Origin: Sphingobacterium sp. CZ-2
Lineage (GTDB): Bacteria > Bacteroidota > Bacteroidia > Sphingobacteriales > Sphingobacteriaceae
Length of the DNA: 64,000 bases
Direction: 5' to 3'
Assembly: GCF_004526235.1 (NCBI RefSeq)
Contig: NZ_CP038159.1
Span: forward strand, 558,001 to 622,000
Part shown: piece by piece, positions 1-8,794 of the stretch
Layout of the letters: each line of letters opens with the position of its first letter
Numbering within the stretch: position 1 is the first letter of the stretch
Translations under genes and position numbers: made by a program
The notes under the pieces: model-generated
What the model was told of the DNA's origin: nothing
The model's database searches: none
The model's input: only the letters and a program-made list of their open reading frames with translations

Positions 1-827
1 GATTGGATGAAAATATACTGATCATTCTTGGATTTCCATACCCCAATATAATTGGTGTTATCCTTTTCATCATAAACGGTGGCATCGGTCTTGGAATCGG
101 TTCCCAAGGTATGACGCTTAATCTTCTCACTCAATAAAGTCACCGGATTTTTAGCCGTGTAGAAAAGGGTCTTGTTATCATTCGCCCAGATCGCAGAACC
201 AGAAGTCCGCGCGATCCTGTCCTTTAATATCTCCCCTGTTTCCAGGTTTTTGATGTAGATCACATATTCCCGACGGGATACCGTATCCACCCCATAAGCA
301 ACCATTTTATTATCCGGACTTACCGAAACACCACCCAAGGAGTAATAAGGAAATCCTTCGGCCATTTTATCCACATCCAAAAGCACCTCCTCAGGAGCTT
401 GAAGATTACCTTTCTTCCGACACACCTTGTAATATTGCTTCCCTTCTTCGGTACGTTGGTAATAATAATAGCCATTTTTCAGATAGGGAACACTTTCATC
501 TGTTTCCTTGATCCTGCTCTTCATCTCCTTGAAAAGCACATCCTGAAAACCTTCCGTGTCCTGCATCATCGCCTTGGTATAATTATTTTCCGCTTCCAGG
601 TAAGAAACAACTTTTGAAGAGTCTGGGCCCTTCTTAAAATAATCATTCATCCAATAGTAAGGATCCTGAACGGTATCGCCATGGATTATACGTTGGAATG
701 CTTTTAATTCCGCAATGGGAGCTGTGGCCTCTGGCCAAATTATAGGGTCTTTTTTCACGCTTGTCTCTTGTGAACATGATGAAATAATCATCGATAGTAT
801 TAAACCAAAAACAATTTTTTCTTTCAT
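1..827 (-). CDS. S9-family prolyl oligopeptidase lipoprotein (oligopeptidase B-like), C-terminus outside window
   Basis: Reading leftwards from an ATG at 827 the frame stays open to the window edge (275 codons). The first 20 residues form a lipoprotein signal with lipobox SSC followed by SQE. Next comes QDPYYWMND, a variant of the DPYxWLED motif near the start of S9A peptidases, and then sequence resembling the beta-propeller of the oligopeptidase B family (SVSPDNK, VYIKNLETGE-like strands). The catalytic Ser-Asp-His domain lies outside the window, so activity cannot be judged. It is probably an exported peptidase that trims short peptides. It is divergent from the S8 peptidase at 952. Family call fairly secure; exact subfamily inferred. 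Confidence 0.82.
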   Translation of the reverse strand, partial: MKEKIVFGLILSMIISSCSQETSVKKDPIIWPEATAPIAELKAFQRIIHGDTVQDPYYWMNDYFKKGPDSSKVVSYLEAENNYTKAMMQDTEGFQDVLFKEMKSRIKETDESVPYLKNGYYYYQRTEEGKQYYKVCRKKGNLQAPEEVLLDVDKMAEGFPYYSLGGVSVSPDNKMVAYGVDTVSRREYVIYIKNLETGEILKDRIARTSGSAIWANDNKTLFYTAKNPVTLLSEKIKRHTLGTDSKTDATVYDEKDNTNYIGVWKSKNDQYIFIQ

Positions 828-921
828 ATATTTAAATTTAATAATGGTCTTAGTTGGGATTAAATTTAGCAATAATATCTAGTTTTTAGATTAATTAACA
901 GATGAATATCCCATAAAACAT

Positions 922-929
922 TAATTTTG
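922..929 (+). promoter_or_regulatory. Bacteroidota-type -7 box TAATTTTG upstream of the S8 peptidase
   Basis: TAATTTTG fits the TAnnTTTG -7 consensus and lies 22 bases before the ATG at 952. I see no convincing TTTG -33 box at 19-21 bases upstream, so this is a partial match. Confidence 0.4.
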
Positions 930-951
930 GAAAATTATAATCTTAATAAAT

Positions 952-2574
952 ATGTTAAAAACAAATAAATTGTTGTGCTATCTCGCTTTAGGTATCCTAC
1001 CTTTCTATAGCGTTGCCCAAGAAAAAGATAAAGCTCCGGCAAATTGGTTCAATTTGGATCACCAAAAAGATGGAGCGATGGGAATCAGCACAGACAAAGC
1101 CTACGAATTATTAAAGGGCCGTAAAGCTAGCCCGGTAATCGTGGCCGTATTGGATGGTGGTGTGGATATCCATCATGAAGATTTAAAAGATGTGCTTTGG
1201 AAGAATAAAAAGGAAATCCCTGGAAATGGTAAGGATGATGATGGCAATGGCTATATCGATGATGTATATGGTTGGAATTTCCTTGGGAATGCCAAAGGTG
1301 AAAACGTGGACCACGATAACCTGGAAGTGACCCGTTTGATCCGTATCTATGAACCTAAATACATTTCCGTCCTTCCTTCTACACCTCTTTCTGAAAAAGA
1401 AAGAAGAGAATTTGTCGCTTATCAAAAAATGGTGACCGATTATACCTCCAAAATGGATGAGGCGGCGTTCGGTAAGCAGAACTATGTGCGTATCAAAGAA
1501 AGCTTGGAAGCCATTGTAAAAGGTATCGGAAAGGATCCTAAAGCTATTACGGCAGCGGATCTGGATGCATTCCCTAACCCGAACAACAACCAAAAGAACA
1601 TCATCCGAATCGCTAAAAAGGAAATGGAAAAAGGAAGCTTTGAAAAATTCTTTGAGGACATCAAAGAAGGTGCTACCTATTTCAGCGATCAGGTAGATTA
1701 CCACTTGAACAAAGGTTTCGACCCGCGTCCGTTGATCGGCGATACGTACGATGATGCATCGGAACGTCATTATGGAAATGCAGATGTAAAAGGTCCTGAT
1801 GCCGACCATGGTACCCACGTAGCAGGGATCATCGGCGCCAAACGCAAAAACAACCTGGGTATCGATGGCGTATCCGATCAGGTACAGATCATGTCGGTTC
1901 GTGTGGTTCCCAATGGTGATGAAAGAGATAAGGACGTAGCCAATGCCATCCGTTATGCGGTAGATAACGGCGCAAAGGTGATCAATATGAGTTTCGGAAA
2001 AGGTTATGTCTACAACAAAAAAACAGTAGATGAAGCCGTTAAATATGCCGAATCCAAGGATGTCCTTTTGGTTCATGCCGCTGGTAATGATTCCAAGAAC
2101 GTCGATGTAGAGAAAAATTACCCCATGAAATATTTTACGGATAGCGTGGATGCGATCATCGGTGAAGCTAAAAACTGGATCACGGTTGGCGCCACAGCTT
2201 GGAAAGTAGATGCCGACCTATTGGCAGAATTCTCCAACTACGGTTACCGTAGCGTAGATGTATTTGCTCCAGGGGTGAAAATCTATTCGACCATGCCGGA
2301 AAGCAAATACAAAGATATGGATGGAACCAGTATGGCTGCCCCAGTGGTATCAGGATTAGCTGCCTTGATCCGTGCATATTACCCAAGCTTTACAGCAGAA
2401 GAAGTAAAACAAGTGATCATGAACTCGGTGACCAAGATCGACCAAAAGGTAAAAGTAAAGGGAGAATCTGGAAACAAACGTGTTTACTTGGATGAAATTT
2501 CCGTTAGTGGTGGTGTGGTGAATGCCTATAAGGCCATTGTAGAGGCTGATAAGCTACTTTCGAAGAAAAAGTAA
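952..2574 (+). CDS. S8 family subtilisin-like serine peptidase, secreted
   Basis: The 540-residue protein has a signal peptide ending near FYSVAQ (residue 22). Subtilase motifs are visible: Asp in AVLDGGVD (D68), His in DHGTHVAG (H286), oxyanion Asn in HAAGN (N379) and Ser in DGTSMAAP (S460). About 218 residues separate Asp from His, far more than in classical subtilisins; this long charged insert looks like the large-insert subtilases of Bacteroidota. All catalytic residues are present, so it should be an active exported or periplasmic protease. It has its own promoter-like box and is divergent from an S9 peptidase, giving two exported peptidases side by side. No C-terminal sorting domain is seen. 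Confidence 0.93.
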   Translation: MLKTNKLLCYLALGILPFYSVAQEKDKAPANWFNLDHQKDGAMGISTDKAYELLKGRKASPVIVAVLDGGVDIHHEDLKDVLWKNKKEIPGNGKDDDGNGYIDDVYGWNFLGNAKGENVDHDNLEVTRLIRIYEPKYISVLPSTPLSEKERREFVAYQKMVTDYTSKMDEAAFGKQNYVRIKESLEAIVKGIGKDPKAITAADLDAFPNPNNNQKNIIRIAKKEMEKGSFEKFFEDIKEGATYFSDQVDYHLNKGFDPRPLIGDTYDDASERHYGNADVKGPDADHGTHVAGIIGAKRKNNLGIDGVSDQVQIMSVRVVPNGDERDKDVANAIRYAVDNGAKVINMSFGKGYVYNKKTVDEAVKYAESKDVLLVHAAGNDSKNVDVEKNYPMKYFTDSVDAIIGEAKNWITVGATAWKVDADLLAEFSNYGYRSVDVFAPGVKIYSTMPESKYKDMDGTSMAAPVVSGLAALIRAYYPSFTAEEVKQVIMNSVTKIDQKVKVKGESGNKRVYLDEISVSGGVVNAYKAIVEADKLLSKKK

Positions 2575-2634
2575 AAAAATGTTAAATTTTTCACAATATT
2601 GATAAGTATCTTGCGTTAACTATATAAAACAAAG

Positions 2635-2832
2635 ATGCTTATGGTTGAAAATTCTACTAAAACAAATGAATTAAACTACGAAGAACAATTCTCGAATACA
2701 GTAGAGAATAATGAAGTTGAAGTATCATTCGAGGATAAGATTAAAGGTTGCATTTCGCAACTATCAAAAAATCCAGAAGATAAAACAATAGCAAATATAC
2801 TCAACTATTCAAAGTCACTTCGTAATTTATAA
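2635..2832 (+). CDS. Small acidic hypothetical protein
   Basis: Unrecognised 65-residue protein, rich in Glu, Asn and Lys, with no signal peptide, cysteine motif or membrane segment. The ATG at 2635 is the first start; ATG 2641 (third codon) is an equal alternative. Codon use resembles the neighbours, and the frame ends one base before a strong hairpin terminator, which supports a real, separately transcribed gene. The first half is very acidic; the second half (DKIKGCISQLSKNPEDKTI) looks helical. No function is offered. Confidence 0.62.
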   Translation: MLMVENSTKTNELNYEEQFSNTVENNEVEVSFEDKIKGCISQLSKNPEDKTIANILNYSKSLRNL

Positions 2833-2873
2833 AACATAGCCACTCAGACAGCGGAGTGGCTATGTTCCTTTTT
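2833..2873 (+). terminator. Intrinsic terminator after the small acidic gene
   Basis: A perfect 13-bp stem (2833-2845 with 2854-2866) with an 8-base loop is followed by CCTTTTT. The stem begins right after the TAA of the small gene. Confidence 0.85.
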
Positions 2874-2875
2874 AG

Positions 2876-2883
2876 TATATTTG
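2876..2883 (+). promoter_or_regulatory. -7 box TATATTTG immediately before nth
   Basis: TATATTTG matches TAnnTTTG exactly and ends only three bases before the ATG at 2887, downstream of the terminator at 2833. The transcript would start at or next to the start codon, implying a leaderless or nearly leaderless mRNA. Confidence 0.55.
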
Positions 2884-2886
2884 TAC

Positions 2887-3549
2887 ATGCTAAAAAAAGA
2901 TAGATATAAGGCATTCGTCGAATACTTCTCTACCCATAATCCCGATGCACAGACTGAATTGAACTACGGCAACCCTTATGAGTTGTTGGTCGCTGTTATT
3001 CTCTCTGCACAATGTACGGATAAACGCATCAACCAAGTTACCCCTGCCCTTTTCGAACGCTTCCCTGAACCGGAATCTTTAGCCGCCAGTTCCGTGGAAG
3101 AGATTTTTTCCTATATCCGTTCCGTGAGCTATCCGAACAATAAAGCAAAGCATCTGTTGGGTATGGCTCAAAAACTGGTAGCAGAATTCGATTCTACCGT
3201 ACCGGAGAAAATCGAAGATCTGGTCAAATTACCAGGAGTTGGTCGTAAAACGGCTAATGTCATATCTTCTGTGGTTTACCATAATCCGGCGATGGCGGTG
3301 GATACGCATGTATTCCGGGTCAGCAATCGTTTAGGACTGACCAGCCGGGCAACTACCCCATTGGCCGTCGAGAAACAACTCATCAAATACCTGCCGAAGG
3401 ATACCATCGCTATTGCGCATCATTGGTTAATCCTGCATGGGCGATATATCTGCGTGGCCAGAAAGCCGAAATGCGAAATCTGTCCCATTACCTACTTCTG
3501 CAAATACTTTGAACAGAAATATAAGGCCAAACCGGTAGAAAAAACTTAA
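2887..3549 (+). CDS. nth: Endonuclease III (DNA glycosylase/AP lyase)
   Basis: The 220-residue protein is the base-excision-repair glycosylase that removes oxidised pyrimidines and nicks the abasic site. The helix-hairpin-helix LPGVGRKTAN carries the catalytic Lys (K121), and VDTHVFR carries the catalytic Asp (D139). The C-terminal [4Fe-4S] ligands are C189, C196, C199 and C205, spaced C-x6-C-x2-C-x5-C as in the family. ATG 2887 is chosen over an in-frame TTG at 2881 because that TTG is part of the -7 promoter box. It is monocistronic, between its own promoter and recA's promoter. Confidence 0.95.
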   Translation: MLKKDRYKAFVEYFSTHNPDAQTELNYGNPYELLVAVILSAQCTDKRINQVTPALFERFPEPESLAASSVEEIFSYIRSVSYPNNKAKHLLGMAQKLVAEFDSTVPEKIEDLVKLPGVGRKTANVISSVVYHNPAMAVDTHVFRVSNRLGLTSRATTPLAVEKQLIKYLPKDTIAIAHHWLILHGRYICVARKPKCEICPITYFCKYFEQKYKAKPVEKT

Positions 3550-3640
3550 CCTATATTTATCTTTAAACTAACTTTAACTGCTATTAAACATCTTATTTTT
3601 AAATAAATACAATATTTAAACTAATTTTTTTAGTAAATAA

Positions 3641-3672
3641 TTTGCAGTTATCTAAACAATACGTTATTTTTG
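3641..3672 (+). promoter_or_regulatory. recA promoter (TTTG -N20- TATTTTTG)
   Basis: TTTG at 3641-3644 and TATTTTTG at 3665-3672 are 20 bases apart, the arrangement known for Bacteroidota primary sigma factor promoters. The recA ATG follows 19 bases later. I saw no SOS-box-like inverted repeat here. Confidence 0.7.
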
Positions 3673-3691
3673 ATCTTAATATACTAAAAAT

Positions 3692-4717
3692 ATGAGCAAC
3701 TCAGACAAATTAAAAGCTTTACAGCTTACCTTAGATAAACTAGAGAAATCCTACGGAAAGGGAACCATCATGAAATTGGGAGATTCTGCCGTAGAACCGA
3801 TCGAAGCTATTTCTACCGGTTCTTTGGGATTGGACATCGCCTTAGGTATTGGTGGAGTTCCAAAAGGTCGTATCATTGAAATATACGGTCCGGAATCCTC
3901 AGGTAAAACCACGTTAGCTACACATATTGTTGCTGAAGCTCAGAAAAAAGGGGGTATCGCTGCCATCATTGATGCGGAACATGCCTTTGATAAATACTAT
4001 GCCCAAAAACTGGGGGTAGATATCGAGAACCTGTTGATCTCACAACCAGATAATGGTGAACAGGCATTGGAAATTGCCGATAACCTGATCCGTTCAGGAG
4101 CGATCGATGTGATCGTGATTGACTCCGTAGCCGCTTTGGTACCGAAGGGAGAGATCGAAGGCGAAATGGGAGAATCTAAAATGGGTCTTCAGGCGCGTTT
4201 GATGTCCCAAGCCTTACGTAAATTAACCGGAACGATTGCCAAAACAAACTGTTGTTGTATTTTCATCAACCAATTACGTGAAAAAATTGGGGTGATGTTC
4301 GGAAACCCGGAAACGACAACTGGTGGTAATGCATTGAAATTCTATGCTTCTGTACGTTTGGATATCCGCCGTACTTCGCAGATCAAAGATTCGGATGAGG
4401 TAGCAGGTAACCGCGTAAAAGTGAAGATCGTTAAAAATAAAGTTGCTCCTCCATTCCGAGTGGCAGAATTTGACATCATGTTCGGTGAAGGTATTTCCAA
4501 AGTTGGGGAGATCATCGATTTAGGTGTGGAATATAACATCATCAAGAAATCAGGCTCATGGTTCAGCTATGGGGACACCAAATTGGGACAAGGTCGTGAC
4601 GCCGTGAAATCCCTGTTGTTTGATAATCCGGATTTGATGGATGAATTAGAGGCTAAGATCCGTGCAGAAGTTACTGGACAAGATCTTGACCAAGCCATCG
4701 CGAAAGAAGAAGAATAG
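3692..4717 (+). CDS. recA: RecA recombinase
   Basis: The 341-residue protein has the usual RecA length and no intein. Walker A GPESSGKT is at residues 66-73; further hallmarks are the AEHAFD segment, [21 protein letters not shown] (Walker B and loop L1), [14 protein letters not shown] and [15 protein letters not shown] (L2). It forms ATP-dependent filaments on single-stranded DNA for strand exchange and cleavage of SOS repressors. It is monocistronic, with a promoter upstream and an intrinsic terminator about 45 bases after the stop. The C-terminus is short and acidic (AIAKEEE), as is typical. Confidence 0.98.
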   Translation: MSNSDKLKALQLTLDKLEKSYGKGTIMKLGDSAVEPIEAISTGSLGLDIALGIGGVPKGRIIEIYGPESSGKTTLATHIVAEAQKKGGIAAIIDAEHAFDKYYAQKLGVDIENLLISQPDNGEQALEIADNLIRSGAIDVIVIDSVAALVPKGEIEGEMGESKMGLQARLMSQALRKLTGTIAKTNCCCIFINQLREKIGVMFGNPETTTGGNALKFYASVRLDIRRTSQIKDSDEVAGNRVKVKIVKNKVAPPFRVAEFDIMFGEGISKVGEIIDLGVEYNIIKKSGSWFSYGDTKLGQGRDAVKSLLFDNPDLMDELEAKIRAEVTGQDLDQAIAKEEE

Positions 4718-4759
4718 TTAATAGAAGAAGAATAGTTTAACAAATACCCGAATGGGGCA

Positions 4760-4793
4760 AATGGGCAATCCGCAAACGATTGCCCATTTTTTA
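4760..4793 (+). terminator. Intrinsic terminator of recA
   Basis: An 11-bp perfect stem (4760-4770 with 4778-4788), a 7-base loop and a run of T (CATTTTTTATT). Confidence 0.88.
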
Positions 4794-4886
4794 TTCATCG
4801 CATTCTTGTTACAACCAAAACAGTTTCCTTATTTTTAAAAGGCTTAATTTTAAGGTATTAATTGATCATCAACCCATACTTAAATA

Positions 4887-6101
4887 ATGAGCTTTAATAG
4901 AAGAAATTTCCTAAAAGGACTAGGCCTGATGGGCTTAAGTGCAAGCATCCCTGCGCATGCCAAGCAGGAAAACCATTCCACCAGTTTGTTGGAAAGTGCA
5001 GATCAAGCGCAAAGCTTTGATTTCGCAACAGCGCCCTACCTACAAAATCTGACTGACCGTGAAGTCAGCATCTGTTGTATTTTTAATAAACCTTGTATTG
5101 CCTGGGTGGAAGTGTTGGATAATAACAAGGCTATCGTCGAAACGATTTACCAGGTTGAAGATGGGATGCGGAATGCAAATACCGATCTCTTTAAGTTTCG
5201 GGTGAAACGGAATGGGCCAAGCTTGACCTATCGGGTAGCCGCTAAGGAAATCACCCGTTTTGAGGCGTATAAGATTGAGTATGGTCAGGCTATAAAATCC
5301 AAGGAGATCACGGCGAATCTGGCTTCCAGCCATCAGAATAGTGTTTACGCCTTGATTTTGAATGATATCCATGAGAATAGAAATTCTTATGGCGTATTGT
5401 ATAAAAAAAGCAGACTTCCTAAAAAGGATTTGGTGTTTTTGAATGGCGATTCTTTCCATTATGTGAATAATCAGAAAGACCTAACGGATAAATTATTGAA
5501 ACCGGTAAGTGCCGAATTTGCTGGGCAAACGCCGATGGTGATGGTACGGGGAAACCATGAAACCCGAGGAGCTTTTGCGAGGTCTTATAAGCCCTATTTT
5601 GATTATCCGGAGGGTAAGTTCTATCATGCATTTAAGATGGGACCGGTGTATTGGGTGGTATTGGATAGTGGCGAGGATAAACCGGATAGCCATGAGGTTT
5701 ATGCTGGGACGGTGGATTACGACGGGTATAGATTGGAACAGAAGGCTTGGTTGGAAGGGGTATTGAAATCGAAGGAAAGGAAATCAGCGAGGCATACTAT
5801 TGTGGTGACGCATATTCCTTTTCATCATTCGGATGAGTGGCATGGAACGAAGCATAATAAGGAATGTTTCCATGAGGTATTACAGAGGAATAAGGTGGAT
5901 GCTGTTATTTCAGGACATACGCATAGGCATGGTTTTCATGAGCCGAATGCGGAGCATAATTATTATGTGATTATTGGTGGGGGTCCGAAGGAAGGTGAAC
6001 GGACATTTATTGATGTGAGCGCGGAAGGGAAGATGTTGGAGGTGTCGTTGGTTAAGGAGACTGGGGAGGTGTTAGGGACTTTTGGCAAGGGGAAAGGTTA
6101 G
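4887..6101 (+). CDS. Tat-exported calcineurin-like metallophosphoesterase
   Basis: The 404-residue protein starts with a twin-arginine signal (NRRNFLKG, then a hydrophobic stretch and a cut near AHA, residue 25). Residues about 45-145 resemble the N-terminal beta domain of purple-acid-phosphatase-like proteins. The metal-binding motifs follow in order: NDIH (D160, H162), NGDS (D188), RGNHE (N223, H224), THIPFHH (H309) and SGHTHRHG (H344, H346). All binuclear metal ligands are present, so phosphoesterase activity is likely; the substrate is unknown. The last eight codons are part of a 26-base tandem duplication that continues past the stop. No operon partner. Confidence 0.88.
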   Translation: MSFNRRNFLKGLGLMGLSASIPAHAKQENHSTSLLESADQAQSFDFATAPYLQNLTDREVSICCIFNKPCIAWVEVLDNNKAIVETIYQVEDGMRNANTDLFKFRVKRNGPSLTYRVAAKEITRFEAYKIEYGQAIKSKEITANLASSHQNSVYALILNDIHENRNSYGVLYKKSRLPKKDLVFLNGDSFHYVNNQKDLTDKLLKPVSAEFAGQTPMVMVRGNHETRGAFARSYKPYFDYPEGKFYHAFKMGPVYWVVLDSGEDKPDSHEVYAGTVDYDGYRLEQKAWLEGVLKSKERKSARHTIVVTHIPFHHSDEWHGTKHNKECFHEVLQRNKVDAVISGHTHRHGFHEPNAEHNYYVIIGGGPKEGERTFIDVSAEGKMLEVSLVKETGEVLGTFGKGKG

Positions 6102-6129
6102 GAACTTTTGGCAAGGGCAAGGTTTAGCG
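6078..6129 (+). repeat. 26-base imperfect tandem duplication over the metallophosphoesterase stop codon
   Basis: ACTTTTGGCAAGG starts at 6078 and again at 6104, and the following bases are also similar (GGAAAGGTTAG versus GCAAGGTTTAG). The first copy encodes the last residues and stop; the second lies outside the gene. Confidence 0.75.
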
Positions 6130-6148
6130 TCATTGGGAGGCACTTTTA

Positions 6149-6220
6149 CGTCATTGCGAGGAACGAAACAATCTTTACACTAGGCGAAAGATTGCTTCGT
6201 CGTGCCTCCTCGCAATGACG
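6149..6220. repeat. Composite palindromic repeat, copy A (short arm left, long arm right)
   Basis: A 28-base arm (6149-6176, beginning CGTCATTGCGAGGAACGA) and a 34-base arm in reverse (6187-6220) flank a 10-base spacer. The longer arm differs by an insertion reading GGCACG. It sits between convergent genes (metallophosphoesterase and ABC ATPase). The same family occurs at 10675, 21036 and 25704. It resembles REP-type or MITE-like elements; no transposase is linked here. Confidence 0.9.
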
Positions 6221-6235
6221 CTGAGGCCAAAAACC

Positions 6236-6931
6236 TTACACCGAAAAATAACTCGTCAATTCTTCCAAAGTTTCCTTAGAAGTCACCAAATCCTTTTCCA
6301 CCACGCCTTTATTCAACGCAATAATCCTATCCGAGATCTCCACCGTATGCGACAAATCATGACTCGAAATCAAGATCGTCAAATCCTTTTTCTCCATCAA
6401 TCCCCTGATCATATTCTTCAACCTGAACTGCGAACTAGGATCCAGATTCGCAAAAGGCTCATCCAAGATCAACAGTTCCGGTTTCCCGATCAATGCCCCA
6501 ACAATCCCCACCTTCTTCTGATTCCCTTTCGACAGATCCCGTATAAACTTCTTCTTCCCCAAGATCTCCCCATTGAAAAATTCCTCATATGTTCCTACCT
6601 GCGCATCCACATCCTGTTTCGACAAACCCTGCAGGTCCCCCAGAAAATAAAAATATTCCTCCGCAGTCAAATACCCGATCAGAAAACTCTCATCCACAAA
6701 ACATCCCGTAAAATCCTTCCATCGCTCACTCTCATTCACCTTCACCCCATTGATACTCACCTCTCCAGTTGAAGGTTGAATTAGATCCAACATCAAACTG
6801 AACAAGGTTGTTTTCCCAGCCCCATTATTCCCTACCAATCCTACACTCTCCCCTTTTTTGATATCCAAGCTCTCTACGCCCAACACCCTAACCCCATTAT
6901 ATACTTTTGATAAATTTTCTATATGTATCAT
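6236..6931 (-). CDS. ABC transporter ATP-binding protein
   Basis: The 231-residue nucleotide-binding subunit contains Walker A GNNGAGKTT (34-42), a signature LSKGNQKK (133-140; Lys in place of the second Gly of the usual LSGGQ, common in this subfamily), Walker B LLILDEPFANLD (153-164) and the H-loop in SSHD (H191). It lies 38 bases downstream of the DUF5687 permease and surely forms its motor, making a two-gene exporter of the Ccm/Nod/drug type. The substrate is unknown. Its 3' end faces repeat copy A. Confidence 0.93.
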   Translation of the reverse strand: MIHIENLSKVYNGVRVLGVESLDIKKGESVGLVGNNGAGKTTLFSLMLDLIQPSTGEVSINGVKVNESERWKDFTGCFVDESFLIGYLTAEEYFYFLGDLQGLSKQDVDAQVGTYEEFFNGEILGKKKFIRDLSKGNQKKVGIVGALIGKPELLILDEPFANLDPSSQFRLKNMIRGLMEKKDLTILISSHDLSHTVEISDRIIALNKGVVEKDLVTSKETLEELTSYFSV

Positions 6932-6969
6932 CTTTACAATCTTTAAAATCCAATATAATTATAAAACCA

Positions 6970-8448
6970 TTAATCCTTTTGCGTGAAGCCTTCCAGCATC
7001 ACATAACGCTTCTCCACGTACATCTCCGCGATCCCTTTGATGATGACTTTCCGCAACAACAAGCCGATCAATCCTAAAGCGATCAATACCAGGTTAGCCG
7101 TATTCTGATCCTTTAGGAAAGAAACGCCGAACCAAATTAAGGTTGGAGCCACTAACAAAGGAATCCCCACCAACCACTGGGCCGCTCCGATTCCCTGATA
7201 ATTGAAGGCACTACCGGCCGACAGATCGATCCGCTTTTTATTATAAGCCCCAAAAAACAATATCACCGGAACATTAACGCCCACGTTATAAATCGCACAT
7301 GCAAAATTGGTATATACTTTATCCCAACCAAAATATAGATAAGGTGTACTCAAGACCATCAAAATCAATGCTGAACCATACATCAAAACTGCTTTCGATT
7401 CCAAATATTTTTCCATAGTGATTGGTCTTGTTCTTAATAAAGGAAAATAGGAACTGTCCCAAGCCGGAATATACTGTCCGAAATTGATGATAAAGATCCC
7501 GGTGATCATCACCCCTACAAACACCATCATGTTGCCCCCATCAAACTTAGGATTGGTATAGAAGAACAAGCCATAGGCCAGAAAGGCCAGGCTCAACCAT
7601 AGTGCAGATTTGGTTCGTTTATTTCTCCAGATCAGTTTGAGGTCCAGTTGCAGGAAGGGTGCAAGCGCACCAAACCTACTAGTCCAACTCAGATCTGAAG
7701 CCCCGGAAAACCCTTGTTTTTCTTCCATATACGCATCCAGGTAGAGATTTTCCTTCAGATCCTTATAGGTTACCCAATAGGAAACAACCGCCAATAAGAC
7801 TGGGATCAGGCAAAGGATAGGATATTGGAGTATCAAATCGAAAAAGGAGCCAAATAAATTACTGATGGAATAAATGGCAAAATATTCGATCGCATACAGT
7901 CCAAGGCAGATGACAATAAATGGGATCAGGGCTTTCAGGTTATTGGAAAATCTTTTCTGAACCCAAAAGATAAAAAAGTTGGAAGAATAAACTATTCCTG
8001 CTACAGCAATCAACCAGGCCAGCATCTGCAGCAAGCTGATACTTTGCATGTGGTAACTGTAAATGGCAAAAGGCACAGCTGTCACCAAGGTCAGGAAATT
8101 ATAGAAGGAATAGCTGGTTTTTGCCAACAGAAAATGCAGGATATTCTTGCGGGTTATCCTTTTGGTGAGTAAGGGTTTGATGTCCATGACCGGAAGATTC
8201 TGCAGGAGAAACCGCATCACAAACTCCCCCACAAACCACAGCAACAAAAAACCATTCACCATTTTAATAGGCTGCTCACCGGGGTAAACCTCCTCCATGA
8301 TCGGATATAAAGCAATCCCCAACCCCAAAAAGCTGACAAGAAAATAAACAGCCAAGAAGCCCAAGAATATTTTTACCCCCAAACCTCTACCCAAATTGGC
8401 AGATCGAAAAAAGGATTTCCATTCTAACTTCAATAAACGAAAAAACAT
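6970..8448 (-). CDS. DUF5687-family ABC transporter permease
   Basis: The 492-residue integral membrane protein has roughly ten to twelve hydrophobic segments, starting after a basic amphipathic start (MFFRLLKLEWKSFFRS). The opening and the layout match the DUF5687 permeases of Bacteroidota. The EEKQGF loop near residue 245 separates two membrane halves of about six helices each. It is followed directly by the ATPase gene, so the pair should act as one transporter. It appears to be the first gene of the unit; the promoter should lie in 8449-8700 but I could not pick a clear box. Confidence 0.8.
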   Translation of the reverse strand: MFFRLLKLEWKSFFRSANLGRGLGVKIFLGFLAVYFLVSFLGLGIALYPIMEEVYPGEQPIKMVNGFLLLWFVGEFVMRFLLQNLPVMDIKPLLTKRITRKNILHFLLAKTSYSFYNFLTLVTAVPFAIYSYHMQSISLLQMLAWLIAVAGIVYSSNFFIFWVQKRFSNNLKALIPFIVICLGLYAIEYFAIYSISNLFGSFFDLILQYPILCLIPVLLAVVSYWVTYKDLKENLYLDAYMEEKQGFSGASDLSWTSRFGALAPFLQLDLKLIWRNKRTKSALWLSLAFLAYGLFFYTNPKFDGGNMMVFVGVMITGIFIINFGQYIPAWDSSYFPLLRTRPITMEKYLESKAVLMYGSALILMVLSTPYLYFGWDKVYTNFACAIYNVGVNVPVILFFGAYNKKRIDLSAGSAFNYQGIGAAQWLVGIPLLVAPTLIWFGVSFLKDQNTANLVLIALGLIGLLLRKVIIKGIAEMYVEKRYVMLEGFTQKD

Positions 8449-8708
8449 AAGCGTAGGTTATTTAGTCAATATTTTATTTAAGATAGTTATTTTAAAGAGT
8501 TAGTTCCTAATCTGGGACATATGTTACAAATAAACTTATTTAGTTCATGGTCTAAGTAGGGTAAAGGCGATATGTAAGTAGGATTTAAGTGTCTTTTAGC
8601 ACTTACACCTCACTTACATCTCCCTTACACCTCACTATCAACTCGAAGCGATCTCGAAGACAATATTGGTAAATCTTTACCTATATCCAGCCGAATGAAA
8701 ACAAAAAA
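8449..8708. other. Intergenic region upstream of the ABC permease
   Basis: No gene is seen. It holds a short inverted repeat (TAAGTG, 8-base loop, CACTTA near 8586-8605) and three near-copies of a CACTTACACCT-like unit in tandem at about 8600-8635. The permease promoter must be here but no exact TAnnTTTG box is visible on the minus strand. Confidence 0.5.
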
Positions 8709-8734
8709 ATCCCGTTATGCTCGCACAACGGGAT
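8702..8734 (-). terminator. Intrinsic terminator of pruA
   Basis: An 8-bp stem (8709-8716 with 8727-8734) precedes, on the minus strand, an uninterrupted run of seven T. It lies about 60 bases after the pruA stop. Confidence 0.85.
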
Positions 8735-8764
8735 ATACTTCAGGAAAATCCTTTTATAATTTCA

Positions 8765-8790
8765 GAATTACCTTTTTAAAAAGGTAATTC
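8765..8790. repeat. Perfect 26-bp palindrome just after the pruA stop
   Basis: The 13 bases from 8765 (GAATTACCTTTTT) are followed at once by their exact reverse complement. It begins four bases after the stop codon and precedes the true terminator, so it may stabilise the mRNA 3' end. Confidence 0.7.
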
Positions 8791-8794
8791 AGGA

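Noticed and set aside
1183..2076. 297-codon minus-strand frame
   Set aside because: Antisense to the S8 peptidase with all catalytic residues in the plus frame.
3550..3691. SOS box in the recA promoter
   Set aside because: No clear inverted repeat overlaps the -33/-7 elements; the region is only AT-rich.
6215..6772. 185-codon plus-strand frame
   Set aside because: Antisense to the ABC ATPase, whose motifs are complete.
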